A DNA stretch of 64,000 bases from Dryococelus australis (lineage: Eukaryota > Arthropoda > Insecta > Phasmatodea > Phasmatidae), in contig CM057009.1 of NCBI GenBank assembly GCA_029891345.1, forward strand, positions 88,769,416 through 88,833,415, written 5' to 3'. Below are positions 1 through 10,450 of the stretch, piece by piece; the first letter of the stretch is position 1, and every line of letters begins with the position of its first letter. The notes under the pieces were generated by a model that searched no databases, was not told where the DNA came from, and saw only the letters and a program-made list of their open reading frames with translations. A program made the position numbers and the translations under genes.

Positions 1-345
1 GCACGTAACAGAAGGGGGTGGAGGAGGGTTTTTGTGAGGGTTGGTTGGGGAAGGAGGGGAGTAGCGCGAGGGGTGGGCACGGGGGCAGGGCGCGCCTTTG
101 CTGTCGAGGCTCGCGTGCGGAAACAAGATCACGTGACGCCTGGAGCAGATAGCGCGGACATGGAGAACACAGGCAGTGCGGGGCCTTACCCGCCCGCCAG
201 CGCACGGACTCGGCACAAAAGGGACGAGAATTCCGTCCGGGGAAGTTTAGTGAACAACTGCACTCGGTTTACAAGTCCGCCATCGCAGCTGCTCCTCCTG
301 GCTACAAGACGGATATGCGCCCGTCCGCTTGCTAATTTCGACCCC
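1..345. promoter_or_regulatory. CpG-rich segment, promoter- or first-exon-like
   Basis: The first 340 bases are far richer in G+C and CpG than the DNA that follows. They hold several CGCG and GCGC clusters and a CACGTG E-box near 131. In an AT-rich genome such an island often marks a promoter or first exon. A 106-codon reading frame (34-354) runs through it, but it is Gly/Arg/Ala-rich in the way any GC-rich DNA translates, so it is not called as coding. The island is cut by the window edge, so its full extent and gene direction are unknown. The abrupt change to AT-rich DNA near 345 is seen directly; the promoter role is inference. Confidence 0.35.
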
Positions 346-642
346 GAAGACTAACTTCTCTGCTTAGTTCCGAAATCAAAACCTTTACAACAGGCATTGC
401 GACAGTGTGGATGGAAACTACGATAGTGACAGCGGTAACTCCACAACTTAATTTAATGTATACGAAACACCATCTATGACGTGCTTTTATTTAGTAAAAC
501 TCGTTAGAGTGGAATCTTGTCAGCAAAAATTTCACCACCTCCGCATATCTTATCTACTTGGAATTTTTTTCACAAACATAGTTCCGACGACAATAGAATA
601 TTTTCAATTCTCTGTCTCTTTCTCTCTCCTTCCTTATTGAAG

Positions 643-698
643 TGCGCAAGTACGGATGCACATCCCGTAACTTTACACATGAACGTATGTAGGCCATG
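643..698 (+). other. Possible short exon bounded by splice-like signals
   Basis: A long pyrimidine run (about 606-635) leads to an AG at 641-642. At 698/699 there is a textbook donor, ATG|GTAAGT. The 56 bases between are open in one frame (about 18 residues, ending Cys-Arg-Pro). The donor is strong, but the acceptor is AAG rather than CAG. It could be a small internal exon of a gene starting in the upstream CpG-rich segment, or a chance pairing. No protein family is recognised. Confidence 0.2.
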
Positions 699-1087
699 GT
701 AAGTATATAACTTGCTATAGCAAAGCAGCTGGATTCAGTAGAGGAGAAATGGTCTGTTGTTTCCCCCTGCTGGGTCCTCGGAGCCGCTCACCTGCGGCGC
801 GAGCTGCAGAAGAAGAGCGCTTTAGAAATACGTGTTTGGTGACAACTGAGGTGGAGCGTGAGTTAGAAAGGAAATGATCAAAAATCTTAAAAGTAACTCA
901 GGATGTCCCACTCCTAGCCGAACCCATGTTTTCGTTAATAACTGCGGCAGTAATGAAGATATTGTAATGAAATTATCAAGAGACGTACTTTGCTTTGTGT
1001 GGAATTTTATGACATTCGCGTCCAAAACACTCAACTCGGAACTCTATATTAGAAAAGTTGCAATTAAATATGACTGTGAAATTTGCG

Positions 1088-1300
1088 CAGGATTGTGTCA
1101 TTCCTTTGTGGATTGTGGCGTCACGTGTCTGCCTATGGTATTTTTATTTGCCTCGCGACAACCAGGATTTCACCATACAGTACGTTGTGGTGCGGATATC
1201 GCTAGGCAGATGTTGTTTAACCTCGTGTCCATCAGGATGTCACCAAACAGTCTACTGTGGCGTGTACATGCATATCGGTAAGCATCTGTTGCTGTGTCTA
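1088..1300 (+). repeat. Imperfect tandem repeat, about 70-75 bp unit, three copies
   Basis: Three diverged copies begin with CAGGAT at about 1088, 1163 and 1233 (spacings 75 and 70). Copies two and three agree best: CAGGAT-TCACCA-ACAGT, then TGTGG and a final AT-rich stretch ending before TGTTG. Reading frames here (for example 874-1281) run straight across the repeats and are not taken as genes. The last copy ends in a donor-like CGGTAAGC at 1279. Confidence 0.55.
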
Positions 1301-1452
1301 GTGGCTGGATTTGCATGTTTAATTGCACGTCGTGTCAGTCTAAGTATGATTGATAGGAAAATAGGGGCGAAATTACTCATAATACTGTGAAGTAGCGTGC
1401 CTACCTTGTTCGGGCATACTAGAAAACAGGCTCTATTAAGGCATGGCCACTG

Positions 1453-1779
1453 GTGCCCCAGGAAAAGTCTGGAGTCAGACGTGTAACGAGTAAGTCCACC
1501 ATTTTGGCCTTGGCGAGGAAACTCGAAATCAAGGGGACTTTATTGGACACAAATGAATGCAGGCGTCCAAAGATGTCACAGGAAACTGTACAGGATATAA
1601 GGCTACGAATACTGGCCTCTCCAAAGAAGTCACTGCGGCGAATTTCTCAGGAAACCAGATTGCCAAAAAGCACTTGTCATTATGCAGAAAAAAAATCCAA
1701 GCTCCCTGCTTACCATATCTCTGTCGTCCACGAACTCAAGGAGCCTGGCAAAGTGAAATGGCTGACTTACTGTCATTGA
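1453..1779 (+). pseudogene. Mariner/Tc1-type transposase N-terminal fragment (helix-turn-helix region)
   Basis: A 108-codon open stretch resembles the DNA-binding half of mariner-like transposases. A first helix-turn-helix half ends in a 'KLEIKGTLLDTN' type linker. Then comes a GRPK-like hinge ('CRRPKMSQETVQDIR'), a second helix-turn-helix ('KKSLRRISQETRLPKST'), and the conserved run that leads to a 'HISVVHEL' segment, matching the family's 'YKIQVVQEL'. After 'WLTYCH' the frame stops and no DDE catalytic domain follows; the next kilobase is plain AT-rich DNA. In the family the full protein is about 340-400 residues, so only the first third survives. No intact TIRs were found around it. The family call is by motif memory; the truncation is directly visible. 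Confidence 0.5.
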
Positions 1780-1820
1780 GTGCAGACACTCATCCATGCA
1801 AATACGAGATAAATTATTGA

Positions 1821-2837
1821 GGTTATGAAGCTAACTTTCAATGGCCTTATTTTAGACCTAAGTAAATATATACTGTAACATGCCTAAGCCTACATTACCT
1901 GCAAAGCATCGATGTTTGTGTGCATTCGAACCTGTTATTTTTAACATTAGTTGGAAACTAACAATAACACCACATTCATGGAAAGTAACACAGACATTTT
2001 CAGGATTTTAACCTTCAATATTTTATAAAAATGAACTCCAAAAGTGCATGCCCCTAGTTATGTGTGTCCTACCCGGTAGAATTTTTGTTTACAATGCGTG
2101 AAAAAGTTAATTTGCACTAATAAATTCGATATCAGCTGTCCAAGTTTTTACTTTAAATTATATGACGAAATTATTCTGAGACAATTACTTAGGCCTATAA
2201 GAAAATTATTTGAAAATTTCTAAATTTATTAGTTTAAAAAAAATTGTGCACTATATATATTTTTTATTCCACTGCATTTTATGCACTACTGATAATAATA
2301 GAAATAATTTCCATGTCGCTTCGTCTTCTCTGCTCACAACAAAACCAAATGACGCCCAGTCTATTAAAAAGCCACAACGCTTCTGTTTTCATACTTTTGT
2401 TATTTTTAATTCTAGGAATCTTCAGGAATTTCGCAACGTACATACCAAATATTTTTCTGATTGTTGCATGAACACTTACAGATAAATACTCACCGTGTCA
2501 TATCAAGGTCCAGGTTTTAATGAACAGTTTCGTAATTAAAATTCCGTTGAAGGTGAGATGTTTAATATACTATTTATTCAATACGGATTTAAAGGCCGGG
2601 TTTCAAGCCAATGTAGGCTACAAGAAATAACTTGACATTGTACTCTCTTTCCTAGGAAGCGCATAGTTAATTTGGTACACTTCTCACCGTTTCTATATAA
2701 AAGTGAAACTGCCCACGTATTTCCGTAATTAGTGAAATATAAATTCCCAAAACATCTTCTCAGAATTGATTTTGTTGGTTATTTTTACAGTACATTGGAG
2801 CTGAAATGCTATATATGGAGTTAAAATATTATTGAAG
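1821..2837. other. AT-rich intergenic DNA, nothing recognised
   Basis: Long A/T runs and short chance reading frames only (for example overlapping ones at 2210-2485). No splice-bounded exon, TIR pair or tandem repeat was seen. Confidence 0.6.
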
Positions 2838-3249
2838 GGTATTCACGGTAAAATGAGTACTTTTGAAAGCCTTACTTAAGATATAGTTGTATGCACGTTG
2901 TGTATTCTTCCGCTTTATGAAAGATTAACATTGTCATGGGCCTCATCATTTTATTCATGCGTCGGTGAAGTGAAACTGTGAAATTATTAGAAGAGTAAAT
3001 AGTTTACAAATTTTCTCATTTCTAAACTTCGATGCATTAAAAAAACAACGAAAGACGTAATTTAAATGATCAGGAATAGTTACCTAACACTTTTTGTTCG
3101 ACGTTAAGATACGGTTCTTCTTCCTGTCCATCGATACCAGCTTTACTGGGCGCATGTCACTCAAGGAGCCCGTTAAAATTTATGCAGTTAAGGGCAGTGA
3201 AATTTTTCTAATATTGGTTCCTAAAGTGCTCACTTTATCGTGAACAGTC
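2838..3249 (+). mobile_element. MITE, family A (about 410 bp), full-length copy
   Basis: Bounded by inverted ends: GGTATTCACGGTAAAATGAG on the left and the complement, ending CTCACTTTATCGTGAACAGTC minus one base, on the right. The body carries family-A landmarks also seen at 22261, 54725 and 57390: a GTGTATTCTTCCGC-type motif, TGGGCCTCATCA, ATGCGTCGGT, and near the right end GGGCGCATGTCACT. It has no coding capacity. Orientation is set arbitrarily to this copy. The ends suit a Tc1/mariner-type derivative inserting at TA, but target duplications are not clean. Confidence 0.8.
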
Positions 3250-3424
3250 TTTATTCATTTGTATAGGCCTGAATTGAACACCATGTATGGCAGCTGTATT
3301 TAAAAAAAAATGTTATTGATGCTATGTCATGGACAAAGGAAAGTGTTGATTACAATGACATTGCATCATAAAAACGTTACACCCACCTGCGGCACGGAAA
3401 AATATTAATTATTCGTTTCTTGCA

Positions 3425-3838
3425 GGGGAGCGCGGTTGCATAACGGCTAGAACACTAGCCTTCCACCAAGGCGAAACGGGTTCGATTTTCCACCAGTGTC
3501 GCTCCCGGATTTTCTCACGATGCGCCTGGTTAGCGGGTTTTTCCTAGAATCTCCTCTGCGTTCCGGCGCTGCTCTATACTCATGCCGACCTCCCGCGGCG
3601 CAGTCGGTTGGTGCGCCACCGACTGGGGGTGCGGGAGGCTCTGGGTTCGAATCCCGGACAAGGCATGGATGATAAATTAAGTTAGGTTGTAATTTAGTCT
3701 GTAAGCCGTCCCCTGCTAAGCTTTCGAGCATAAAAACGGCGGACGTTAAAAAACCCTTAACAATAAATACTCACGTCTCTTCACCCTCATCGGCTCTCAA
3801 CACACCGCTGTTAAAAGCCGCCCAAATCTATAAACACC
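3425..3838 (+). mobile_element. tRNA-derived SINE, split by a second SINE
   Basis: The head is tRNA-like: a pol III B-box-like GGTTCGATTTT at 3479 and an upstream degenerate A-box in the 'GGTTGCATAACGGCTAG' stretch. The body shares blocks with the SINE at 12743: a 'GGCGGGTTTT/TAGCGGGTTTTT' block, 'GCGCTGCTC-ATACTCAT', 'CCTCATCGG-TCTCAA', 'TTAAAAGCC-CCCAAATCT'. It is interrupted at 3584 by an inner SINE with a target-site duplication. The joined outer element would be about 223 bp. Confidence 0.75.
3584..3766 (+). mobile_element. tRNA-derived SINE inserted in the outer SINE
   Basis: This 183 bp element has a good B-box (GGTTCGAATCC at 3644-3654) and an A-box-like CGGCGCAGTCGG near 3596. It ends in a short A-rich tail (TTAAAAAACCC...AATAA). 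It is flanked by ATACTCAT (3576-3583) and ATACTCAC (3767-3774), an 8-bp target duplication with one mismatch, and it interrupts sequence that is continuous in the SINE at 12743. The insertion is therefore younger than the outer SINE. The near-consensus B-box suggests it is comparatively recent. Confidence 0.8.
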
Positions 3839-3866
3839 GCTAGTTTTTCACAGGAACTACTCATGC

Positions 3867-4545
3867 CGGGGTACGTTCGCCCATTTATATTTCATGAAAT
3901 TAAGCAAATGCCGTGGGTTTTTCTGTGGCAGATTTACCCACAGTTATTTTGGATACTATGATCGGAATCACGAAATCTTCGACATCAAGGAAGTCGCTGT
4001 CCCGTCTGATCCCAAAGATGTTCGATGGGTGAGAAATCAGGTGACCGTGCAGGTGACCGAATTGTCGAAATGCGACGCAACAACACTTCTAGGAATCAAG
4101 ATATTGTGCAGGCAAGCGTTAGGCCTATAGCGCTGGAAATTGGTTATTTGTAGAGGCATGAAAAATTCGCGAGTTCAATGACCTGCAGGCTAGACTCTAT
4201 TGTCGTATGTACAGTTATGCCGTGCCAACGGTGCATTGGTTGTCTGCTGTCGTAGTGGAAGGCGACGACTGGGCCACCGTTCTCCAAGAGGTGTCAAACG
4301 CTGCGTGCACCAGTGGCAGAAGTTATATAAACACACGTGTTTTGAATTATAGCTTGTCCCAAAATGAGTTCGCGAATTCTTCAGGTCTCAAGTTATTGGG
4401 CACTAGACCAGGGAAGACCACGAAGCGGCAGGATGTCTTCAGTGCACCTCTGTGCTTTCAATGACACTCGCCTCAATACAGGCTGTCCACGCGGTTTACC
4501 GAGTACTTTTTAAATGAGCATTTGGAAAATATCACTGCCCCTATG
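3867..4545 (+). other. Unclassified stretch of moderate GC with two open frames
   Basis: This block is less AT-rich than its neighbours and holds two successive open frames, 3894-4130 (78 codons) and 4207-4464 (85 codons), both on the plus strand in different frames. The first has a mixed charged/hydrophobic make-up ('IFDIKEVAVPSDPKDVRW') that looks more protein-like than chance, but no family is recognised and no splice sites join the two. It could be a decayed transposon gene or old host exon material. Confidence 0.25.
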
Positions 4546-4766
4546 GGCTATTCATGGTGACCACTTTTGAAAGCCATCTCATTTGGAACAATAGTCAATA
4601 AATATATTTTATTTTAGCCTCAAACGTTAACTTCCGAGTGCGGTGGAACCTACACTGTGTTTGTTACTTACATTACATTTATTTAAAAAGCCGTTTAAAG
4701 AATAAAATATGACTGAAATAAAAAGTTAATAGGGTCTTTAACGTGCTCACTTTACTATGAACAGCC
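4546..4766 (+). mobile_element. MITE, family B (about 230 bp)
   Basis: Left end GGCTATTCATGGTGACCAC and right end GTGCTCACTTTACTATGAACAGCC form the shared TIR. The body matches the copies at 5807 and 13884: AATAAATATATTTTATT near the left, 'ACACTGTGTTTGTTACTTACAT' style motif in the middle, and 'AAAGTTAATAGGG' before the right TIR. Flanks TATG and TTTG are not a clear target duplication. Confidence 0.75.
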
Positions 4767-5060
4767 TTTGCCTGCATTTACTTATTTTAATTGGTCCACC
4801 TACAGGCGAGTGGTAAGTCAAGTTGGCAACGACGGAAAAAAATGAGAGTAAGATGACTTAACTTTGAATTAATATTGTTAGGTAAACATTTGTGTTTACT
4901 GAAGTAATTTCTTTTGCTTTCTGTGTTTTAATGCACATAACCCTGAAAATTAAAAAATTAAAAAAATTAAAATATTTCCTTTACTAAAAACTGTACGCTT
5001 TTTCTTGAGTGGCGTACGAATAAAGTGATCGGGCTAATTTGAATGTTTGTTTTACTTACA
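4767..5060 (+). mobile_element. Family A MITE fragment next to the family B copy
   Basis: Immediately after the family B right end the sequence resembles the interior of family A in the orientation of the 54725 copy: 'TGCATTTACTTATTTTAAT', 'GTTGGCAACGACGG', 'GTTAGGTAAACATTTGTG', 'TTCTTTTGCTTTCTGT' and 'CGTACGAATAAAGTGAT'. Both outer TIRs are missing. The B copy may have inserted into, or replaced the left end of, an A copy. The junction was judged by eye. Confidence 0.4.
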
Positions 5061-5299
5061 GTGGAATAATACGCAACGAGCATAGGTACCAGAAAAATTT
5101 ATCTTTTAAGTTTAATGGCATTGGTGAGTTCATGTTATTATGTTGGTATGATTGGACTGTGTCCATTGCCGACCATGAGACTAGATAAATAAAAATCGCA
5201 CATTCACAGAACTTAGCAAGACAAAAAACGAAAAACATTTTACACCACCACAGAGAGTTAATTAGGAAAAGCTGTTCCCCTGTGAATAGAATACCTATA

Positions 5300-5710
5300 T
5301 ATATATATAATCAAAATGACAAAAAGACGGACGGATAACATGTTATTACAAAACACGACAGACACTAATGACAATCCAAAAGAAAAGACAACACGATGAC
5401 AGAAACGAAAACACGACACAAGCCAACAAACAGTGCAGAAACAATATCAGTCGGCGCAGTTGAACAATTAAAGTAAAAAACGCACACACAAAAATAGGAC
5501 AAAAACCAGAATGAAACACACGTATAGAAAATCATTCCTTGTCAGATTATTAACACATACAACACAGGGACCACAAAAATGACTAGAGAAGAGAGCAAAT
5601 AAACCCACAGAGAGGACACAAAAGGACGAAAAAATTATAACACAATAATAATTACAAGTCTTTCACGTCGTTTCGGGGCCTGGATTCTTTCGCCTCCTTC
5701 AGATGAATCA
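5300..5710 (-). other. T-poor, A/C-rich tract with a possible retroelement-type end
   Basis: For more than 300 bases the plus strand is markedly short of T and built of A- and AC-rich words (ACACGACA, GACAAAAA). It ends at a GC-richer block (5660-5705). Read on the minus strand this block contains 'CGAAACGACGTGAAAGAC', a motif type often seen inside reverse-transcriptase-bearing elements of arthropods. No open frame of useful length survives. Family assignment is not possible from the sequence alone. Confidence 0.3.
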
Positions 5711-5806
5711 CTGAAATACTATCTACTGCCTACTACCTTTAAAAAGTAGTTAATATAAAATTAAAAGAACTCGTATACCGTAAGTAAACACCCTATTAGG
5801 CCTGTA

Positions 5807-6037
5807 GGCCGTTCACGGCAAAGTGAGCACTTTTTGAAGCTTTTTCATCAGACATAATAACCAATCAATATATTTCATTGTGGCCTCGTACGTTTGGTTT
5901 TGGGTATGGTGAATGTATACACTGTGTTTATTGCTCACATGGCAGGGTTTACATTAACAAGTGGTGAAAGGATATAAATTGGTCGAAAGAACAAAGTAAC
6001 TAGGGCATCAAAAGTGCTCACTTTACCGTGAACGGCC
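5807..6037 (+). mobile_element. MITE, family B, with near-perfect TIRs
   Basis: The left end GGCCGTTCACGGCAAAGTGA pairs with the right end AGTGCTCACTTTACCGTGAACGGCC over more than 20 bases with very few mismatches. TGTA lies on both sides (5803-5806 and 6038-6041), the best candidate target duplication for this family (TA, or TGTA). The body matches 4546 and 13884 ('ATGTATACACTGTGTTTATTG', less one base, in the middle). Confidence 0.85.
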
Positions 6038-7440
6038 TGTAAATATCGCTCTTCTGGCTAGGAAACCCTCCATTCGCGTACGTGTTTCGCCATTCAAACT
6101 CACCGCTTTGGCAAAACAGAACAATTACGAGGGGCATTTGCCAAAGGCTACTTTGAGCACAGACTGTTGTGTCAATAAATGCTGCAACTTGTGGAACTCA
6201 ATCGTATACACTGACAAAGACTCGAAGTTTTTTTACCTCATTGATCCAGGAAAAGGTGGAAGGTGGAACTAGCGAAATGAAGCGTCGATGGAGGATAAGA
6301 GATCACTGTTTCCTGTATTAAAAGGAAACACAACATGGGCGGTTCAAATGTAAAACAAGGGACATTACGTAGCCCAAACGACATGTCTTTGAACCCCGCA
6401 CGCTACCCTAGAGTTCACCTAAGTTTATTGGATGATTTTATCGTCACACAAAAATTATTTAATATAAACTTAATATCCGTATATCGACACCATGATTGAA
6501 AAGAGGCGCCGCAGCTAACTTTATGCTGGTTTGTAAGAAACGTCAACCCTTTTAAACAAAGCCAGTTTCTTGAGGCTTGTAGTGGCGGCTAACGATACAG
6601 AAATGAATACTGAAAAGACAATAGCAATAAAATATCAGCTTCATTCAAACGATGAGATACAATTTTAGTTTCCTCCATCTGTGTTTATAACGAACACTTT
6701 GTATACGGGTTTGCAACATTTTCAAATTATTAACAGAGAGTAGACTACATTTGAAAGGAATTTTTAGTTGACCTATAATTGTGAAGCTACTTTACGAAGT
6801 GAAGGAATTCTGATGACTCCGCGAATTGTGAGGTTCCCCAGCAGTAAAGGTGAGTTCATCTTGGACATAGACGTGTTATGAGTAGAGACAACAATATTTC
6901 GCGAATTCATTCGGAGACGTGATATAGACTCTTGACACTTGTTCTTTTCTCCTACTGTTGTGATTGGACGACAGTTCTTTAGACAGGCCCCGTTTAACAG
7001 TGCGCCAGTAACAAGCAGGACGCAGTAGTGTGTGTGAGTGCTTAACACAGAGGCCTCACTTGATCACAGCAACCAATAACCAGACGATAATGTCTCGAGT
7101 GCATATAGGGCTGTCCAGCCTAGCTTGCTGCCAAATCAATCCGCGAAATACTCGGGGCTCTAGTAATAAGCATTGGCTTTGTATTATAAATTCAAGCACT
7201 GCAAAAAACCGAAAACACTCCTACGTGACTCGCAGCTACTCTTTGTTTCATTTCACACTTACACTGAAATCAATACATTACTCACGTTATTATGCGAACC
7301 AATCATGCTTTACTGCGATGCGCTATCCAGGATACATGTGAAATATCGTGCTAACGCTGTGAACGACAGAAGGAAAGAAGAATGACGAATCACTGACGCA
7401 GGAAGTTGTAGTATAACTCTACCGCAGGGAACTACAAGGC
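6038..7440. other. Intergenic DNA, nothing firm
   Basis: Several overlapping chance frames (for example 6773-7048 minus, 7030-7341 plus) but no splice-bounded exon, family motif, TIR pair or repeat. Confidence 0.5.
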
Positions 7441-7444
7441 GACG

Positions 7445-7467
7445 CCCCCCCCCCCCCCCAAAAAAAA
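7445..7467 (+). repeat. Poly(C) then poly(A) tract
   Basis: Fifteen C residues run directly into eight A residues. The flanking 7430-7640 is GC-richer than average and includes 'GGGAGCGATACGGGCGACAC', but carries no recognised feature. The exact run length may be affected by sequencing or assembly. Confidence 0.9.
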
Positions 7468-8111
7468 GTCCTCTTTCTCGCCGCCCGTCATTAACAACCA
7501 GAAATGGAGGGGAAGAAAGCTCGCAGCTGCGGGAGGTTAAGAGGACTATGTAGCTGCGCAAGAAGCGAGGGAGCGATACGGGCGACACTTAAGATGCACG
7601 CCTAGCGTCCGCGCAAGGCGTGCAGTGTTTCCGTCCTAACTCTGTACTGTGTGAGCTAGATCTGTAACTGTGGGGTTTTATTACACGCAATGAAAATACA
7701 CAGATCAAACTACCTGCGTATAATCGTACTTTTTCTCTTGCCGCTTAAAGTAACTTCGTAGGCAAGCTTTAAAAGTGCGATATTTGATCACTTTCACGAT
7801 TTTTATCTCCATCAATACACTAAATACGATAAAAGTAAAAAGATAGCTATATAGACAATATTTTGTTTATCCTTTCTGGCAAAACTTCGTATTTCCAGAT
7901 CATTTATTTACCTAGACACGCGTTTAGGCGCAAAGAACGATTTCACAGGAAACGTTTCAGTACATAGGACCCTTAACGTAGCACTGGCCATAACTTGTAC
8001 CCCAGTATTTCCTGTGTGCGTACTCTCGCGATTGATGGATCTGTTTATGCACGCACTAATGATAGGTGCAAGGTGTTGAATAAATGTGACAGTGGTTTTA
8101 AGTGTTTAATA

Positions 8112-8640
8112 ATGGCGTCAACTAGTAGTAAGTCAAGTAACAAAACTTTACTCAGTCAGTGCGGAGAAGTCATAAGGAATGTTATTAATTTTGTGATAAG
8201 GAAAATCATCCGGACCATTTATTCATCTGATATGTCATTCTAATAAACGCAAAAGCTGCATCAGGTAAATCGGAACGAACTATATGCAAAATTGGAAAAG
8301 AAGGAAAACAAGCTCACGAGAGTAAAGAAAACCTGCTTACATCTGGAAATAAATGGGTGAAAAATTGTAAAAAGATTTGTTTATATGATTTTGATTTTGG
8401 TGTAATTTGGCGCACCGTACGTAAGTTTTATATGATTGAAGATGTCCATACGATAAAAAATTGCCAACGGTTTTAAAACATGTGATGAGCTCTTCTGGAA
8501 GAAGGGAGTCTTTGAGACAAACCATTAAAAAAATTGGGGTTCACTTCAAAAACTGCAAATACAAAAGAAATGCTTTAATGGAAATAAATAACATTGTTGC
8601 CTGGAAAAAAGGAGTATTTAAGGCGAATGGGAGACAATGA
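8112..8640 (+). pseudogene. DDE-superfamily (Tc1/mariner-like) transposase, N-terminal two-fifths, frameshifted
   Basis: An ATG at 8112 opens a Ser/Thr/Lys-rich N-terminus. After a break near 8243 another frame carries the region around 8250-8460, including 'CVIRRTVHNFY'-type sequence seen here as 'GVIWRTVRKFYMIED'. Near 8460 the frame shifts again to 'LPTVLKHVMSSSGRRESL', 'RQTIKKIGVHFKNCKYKRN' and 'LMEINNIVAWKKGVF'. This order (charged N-terminus, IRRTV-FY, ESLRR-IKKIGF-FKK, LMER-DIVAWR) is that of a widespread insect transposase group related to DDE_3. The catalytic domain that should follow is missing: at about 8640 the sequence passes into a TGTA/TATA-rich run and a GC-rich block. At least two frame breaks and a stop make it non-functional. 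The family call is from memory and moderately firm. Confidence 0.6.
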
Positions 8641-8749
8641 GCAAACTTGTGCACACGAAAAGATAGCATAATGTCTTTTTTATTAATGTCTATATATGTG
8701 TGTGCATGTATATATAAAATTAGCTTATATATTCTTGTATCGACAATGA

Positions 8750-8925
8750 AAGTCTGCAGTGTGCGCGATTCTGTTGCATACATTCATGCGGGCTAGTGTA
8801 CGCGCGACAGTTACAATGGGCATGGTGTTTCCTACTCGCAAGGTCACCTCTCAGGCGCCTCTGCTCGCCGGCTGCTGCTAACGCTTGTGCCATTCCCCTC
8901 ACCGGCTGCACACTTGTCGTGGTCG
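8750..8925 (-). promoter_or_regulatory. Small CpG-rich island with minus-strand donor-like sites
   Basis: GC and CpG content rise sharply here (GCGCGATTC, ACGCGCGACAG, CTCGCCGGCTG). On the minus strand two donor-like sites occur, CAGCCG|GTGAGG and TGAGAG|GTGACC, and a 63-codon frame crosses the island (8720-8911) with an Ala/Arg/Gln-rich bias. It could be a first exon of a minus-strand gene, or a GC-rich transposon end. No promoter motif is convincing. Confidence 0.2.
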
Positions 8926-8929
8926 AGTT

Positions 8930-10450
8930 ATATCCAAGAATTGACTTCTAATTTGCCATATAATCAGAGTAATGGGAGAATCAGGGAGGACCTTATAAAC
9001 GATCCATCTTTGCACCTCATACTGGAATGAAAAGGAAAGAATTAGACCATTGATTCACATGCCAGGAGATGTATAATATTGATACCCATTACAAAATTAG
9101 TAGGCAATGTGGGGTCCGTCGCCGTGATTAGTTGTGCTATCTAAACTATTATAGGGAGTAGTGATGGGAAGCACATAGTTGGTTCTACAATAATATAGGA
9201 TCCTAGATGTATTATAGCAACCACATAATGCTGCAGTAGGAGGCCACACTGATGTTAGTGAGATCCTCTAAAATTTTTGAAGATTATATTGCCTTCATTG
9301 TCGAGAGGTTGTCAAGATCTTTTACTGAATATGTGATAGCTGTAGAGCAAATGGTCGACCAACGACAGTGAGATATGGTCACCTCCAGACGTACGATGAA
9401 ATAAAGTCTTTCTTTTAGCTCATGATTATTTATTATGAAGCCTGGGGTCACCTCAGTTCAGCCAGAAAGCACGCGTTATAGCTGAGGTCATTATGGAGCA
9501 TGTATTTTCGTGGTCTAGAGTGCAACTAGATCTTAATTAGGAGAAATGACGATATTTCCATGCAACACAGCCCCAAGAAGGAAAAATTTAATTAATGCTA
9601 TAACAAAGTAGGACTACATTGCTCCAGTATTTATCGGACAGGTTGGCCTAGAGGCTTAAACTTACCCTAGAGCAGGATAAACCAATCTTCGTGGCAAACA
9701 GTAAAGTTATTTCTCCTTCAACAAAATTTGGTAATCCATGCAATGATAATCATTATTCTATCAAGGATGTTGTTTGGAAGAAAGTTTCACTTTCCTATTG
9801 ATCTATCATTGAGACAGCCGACGGAATAAATTGGTGCTGCTGGCTAAATGCACGTAGAAGAAAGGCCAAATAGAAGATTTCGCATGTTGACATGATAAAG
9901 TCAACACTGAAAATATAGCCTAAAGTCTTTGTATGCATATATGTCAGCTGAGCTTTTTAAAGATCAACTGGTATGCCTATAAATCCCACAATGATGGAGG
10001 GATACTATAATCGACAGCAACTGAATGTTCTGATAATGTAGTAAAGGAGATTAACTATGTTTTTTTGGGTTCTGTCCTCATGGCTCTTCGAGGAAGCCTA
10101 GAGATGTCCACATACACCGACTGGTGCTATATGAGAGTCCCGAAGGTAGCGATTCTATTCGGAACTAACAGACTTAAGGAGGAAACACCTATGCAGCCTA
10201 GTGGAGCGTTCCCATTTCCTCCACCACCACTATCCCTAGTGAGATGCAACTGAAAGGAGACGAATCATCATTGTAAGATGTGTTGCGGGGAGAGTCATGT
10301 CTGTTTGATTTGTCAGCTCACACCTGACTGCAACCAGTACCTTCGAGATGGCATAGAAAATTGTTTTTATTATTGATGTTTGATTGTATCGTCTTGAAAG
10401 ACGGTGTATGTGCAAAATAGTCTTAGAAAGGATGGTATAAGGATAAATGT
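8930..10450. other. Unclassified stretch, possibly old transposon or exon debris
   Basis: Base composition is less AT-rich than the main background, and several frames stay open for 50-70 codons with single stops (for example plus strand about 9333-9540, 'ANGRPTTVRYGHLQTYDE'). None matches a family I can name. A 128-codon minus-strand frame (10236-10622) overlaps the far end and has no supporting motif. Confidence 0.25.

Noticed and set aside
34-354. 106-codon plus-strand frame in the CpG-rich start
   Set aside because: Gly/Arg/Ala-rich translation expected from GC-rich DNA; no motif or splice support.
749-877. 42-codon frame with a charged tail and a good start context
   Set aside because: Short, unsupported by splice sites, and overlapped by an equally plausible minus-strand donor (CCGCAG|GTGAGC near 793).
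874-1390. 135- and 110-codon overlapping plus-strand frames
   Set aside because: They run through the 70-75 bp tandem repeats in two frames; no protein family.
3447-3731. 94-codon minus-strand frame
   Set aside because: Lies entirely inside the nested SINEs; antisense to the pol III boxes.
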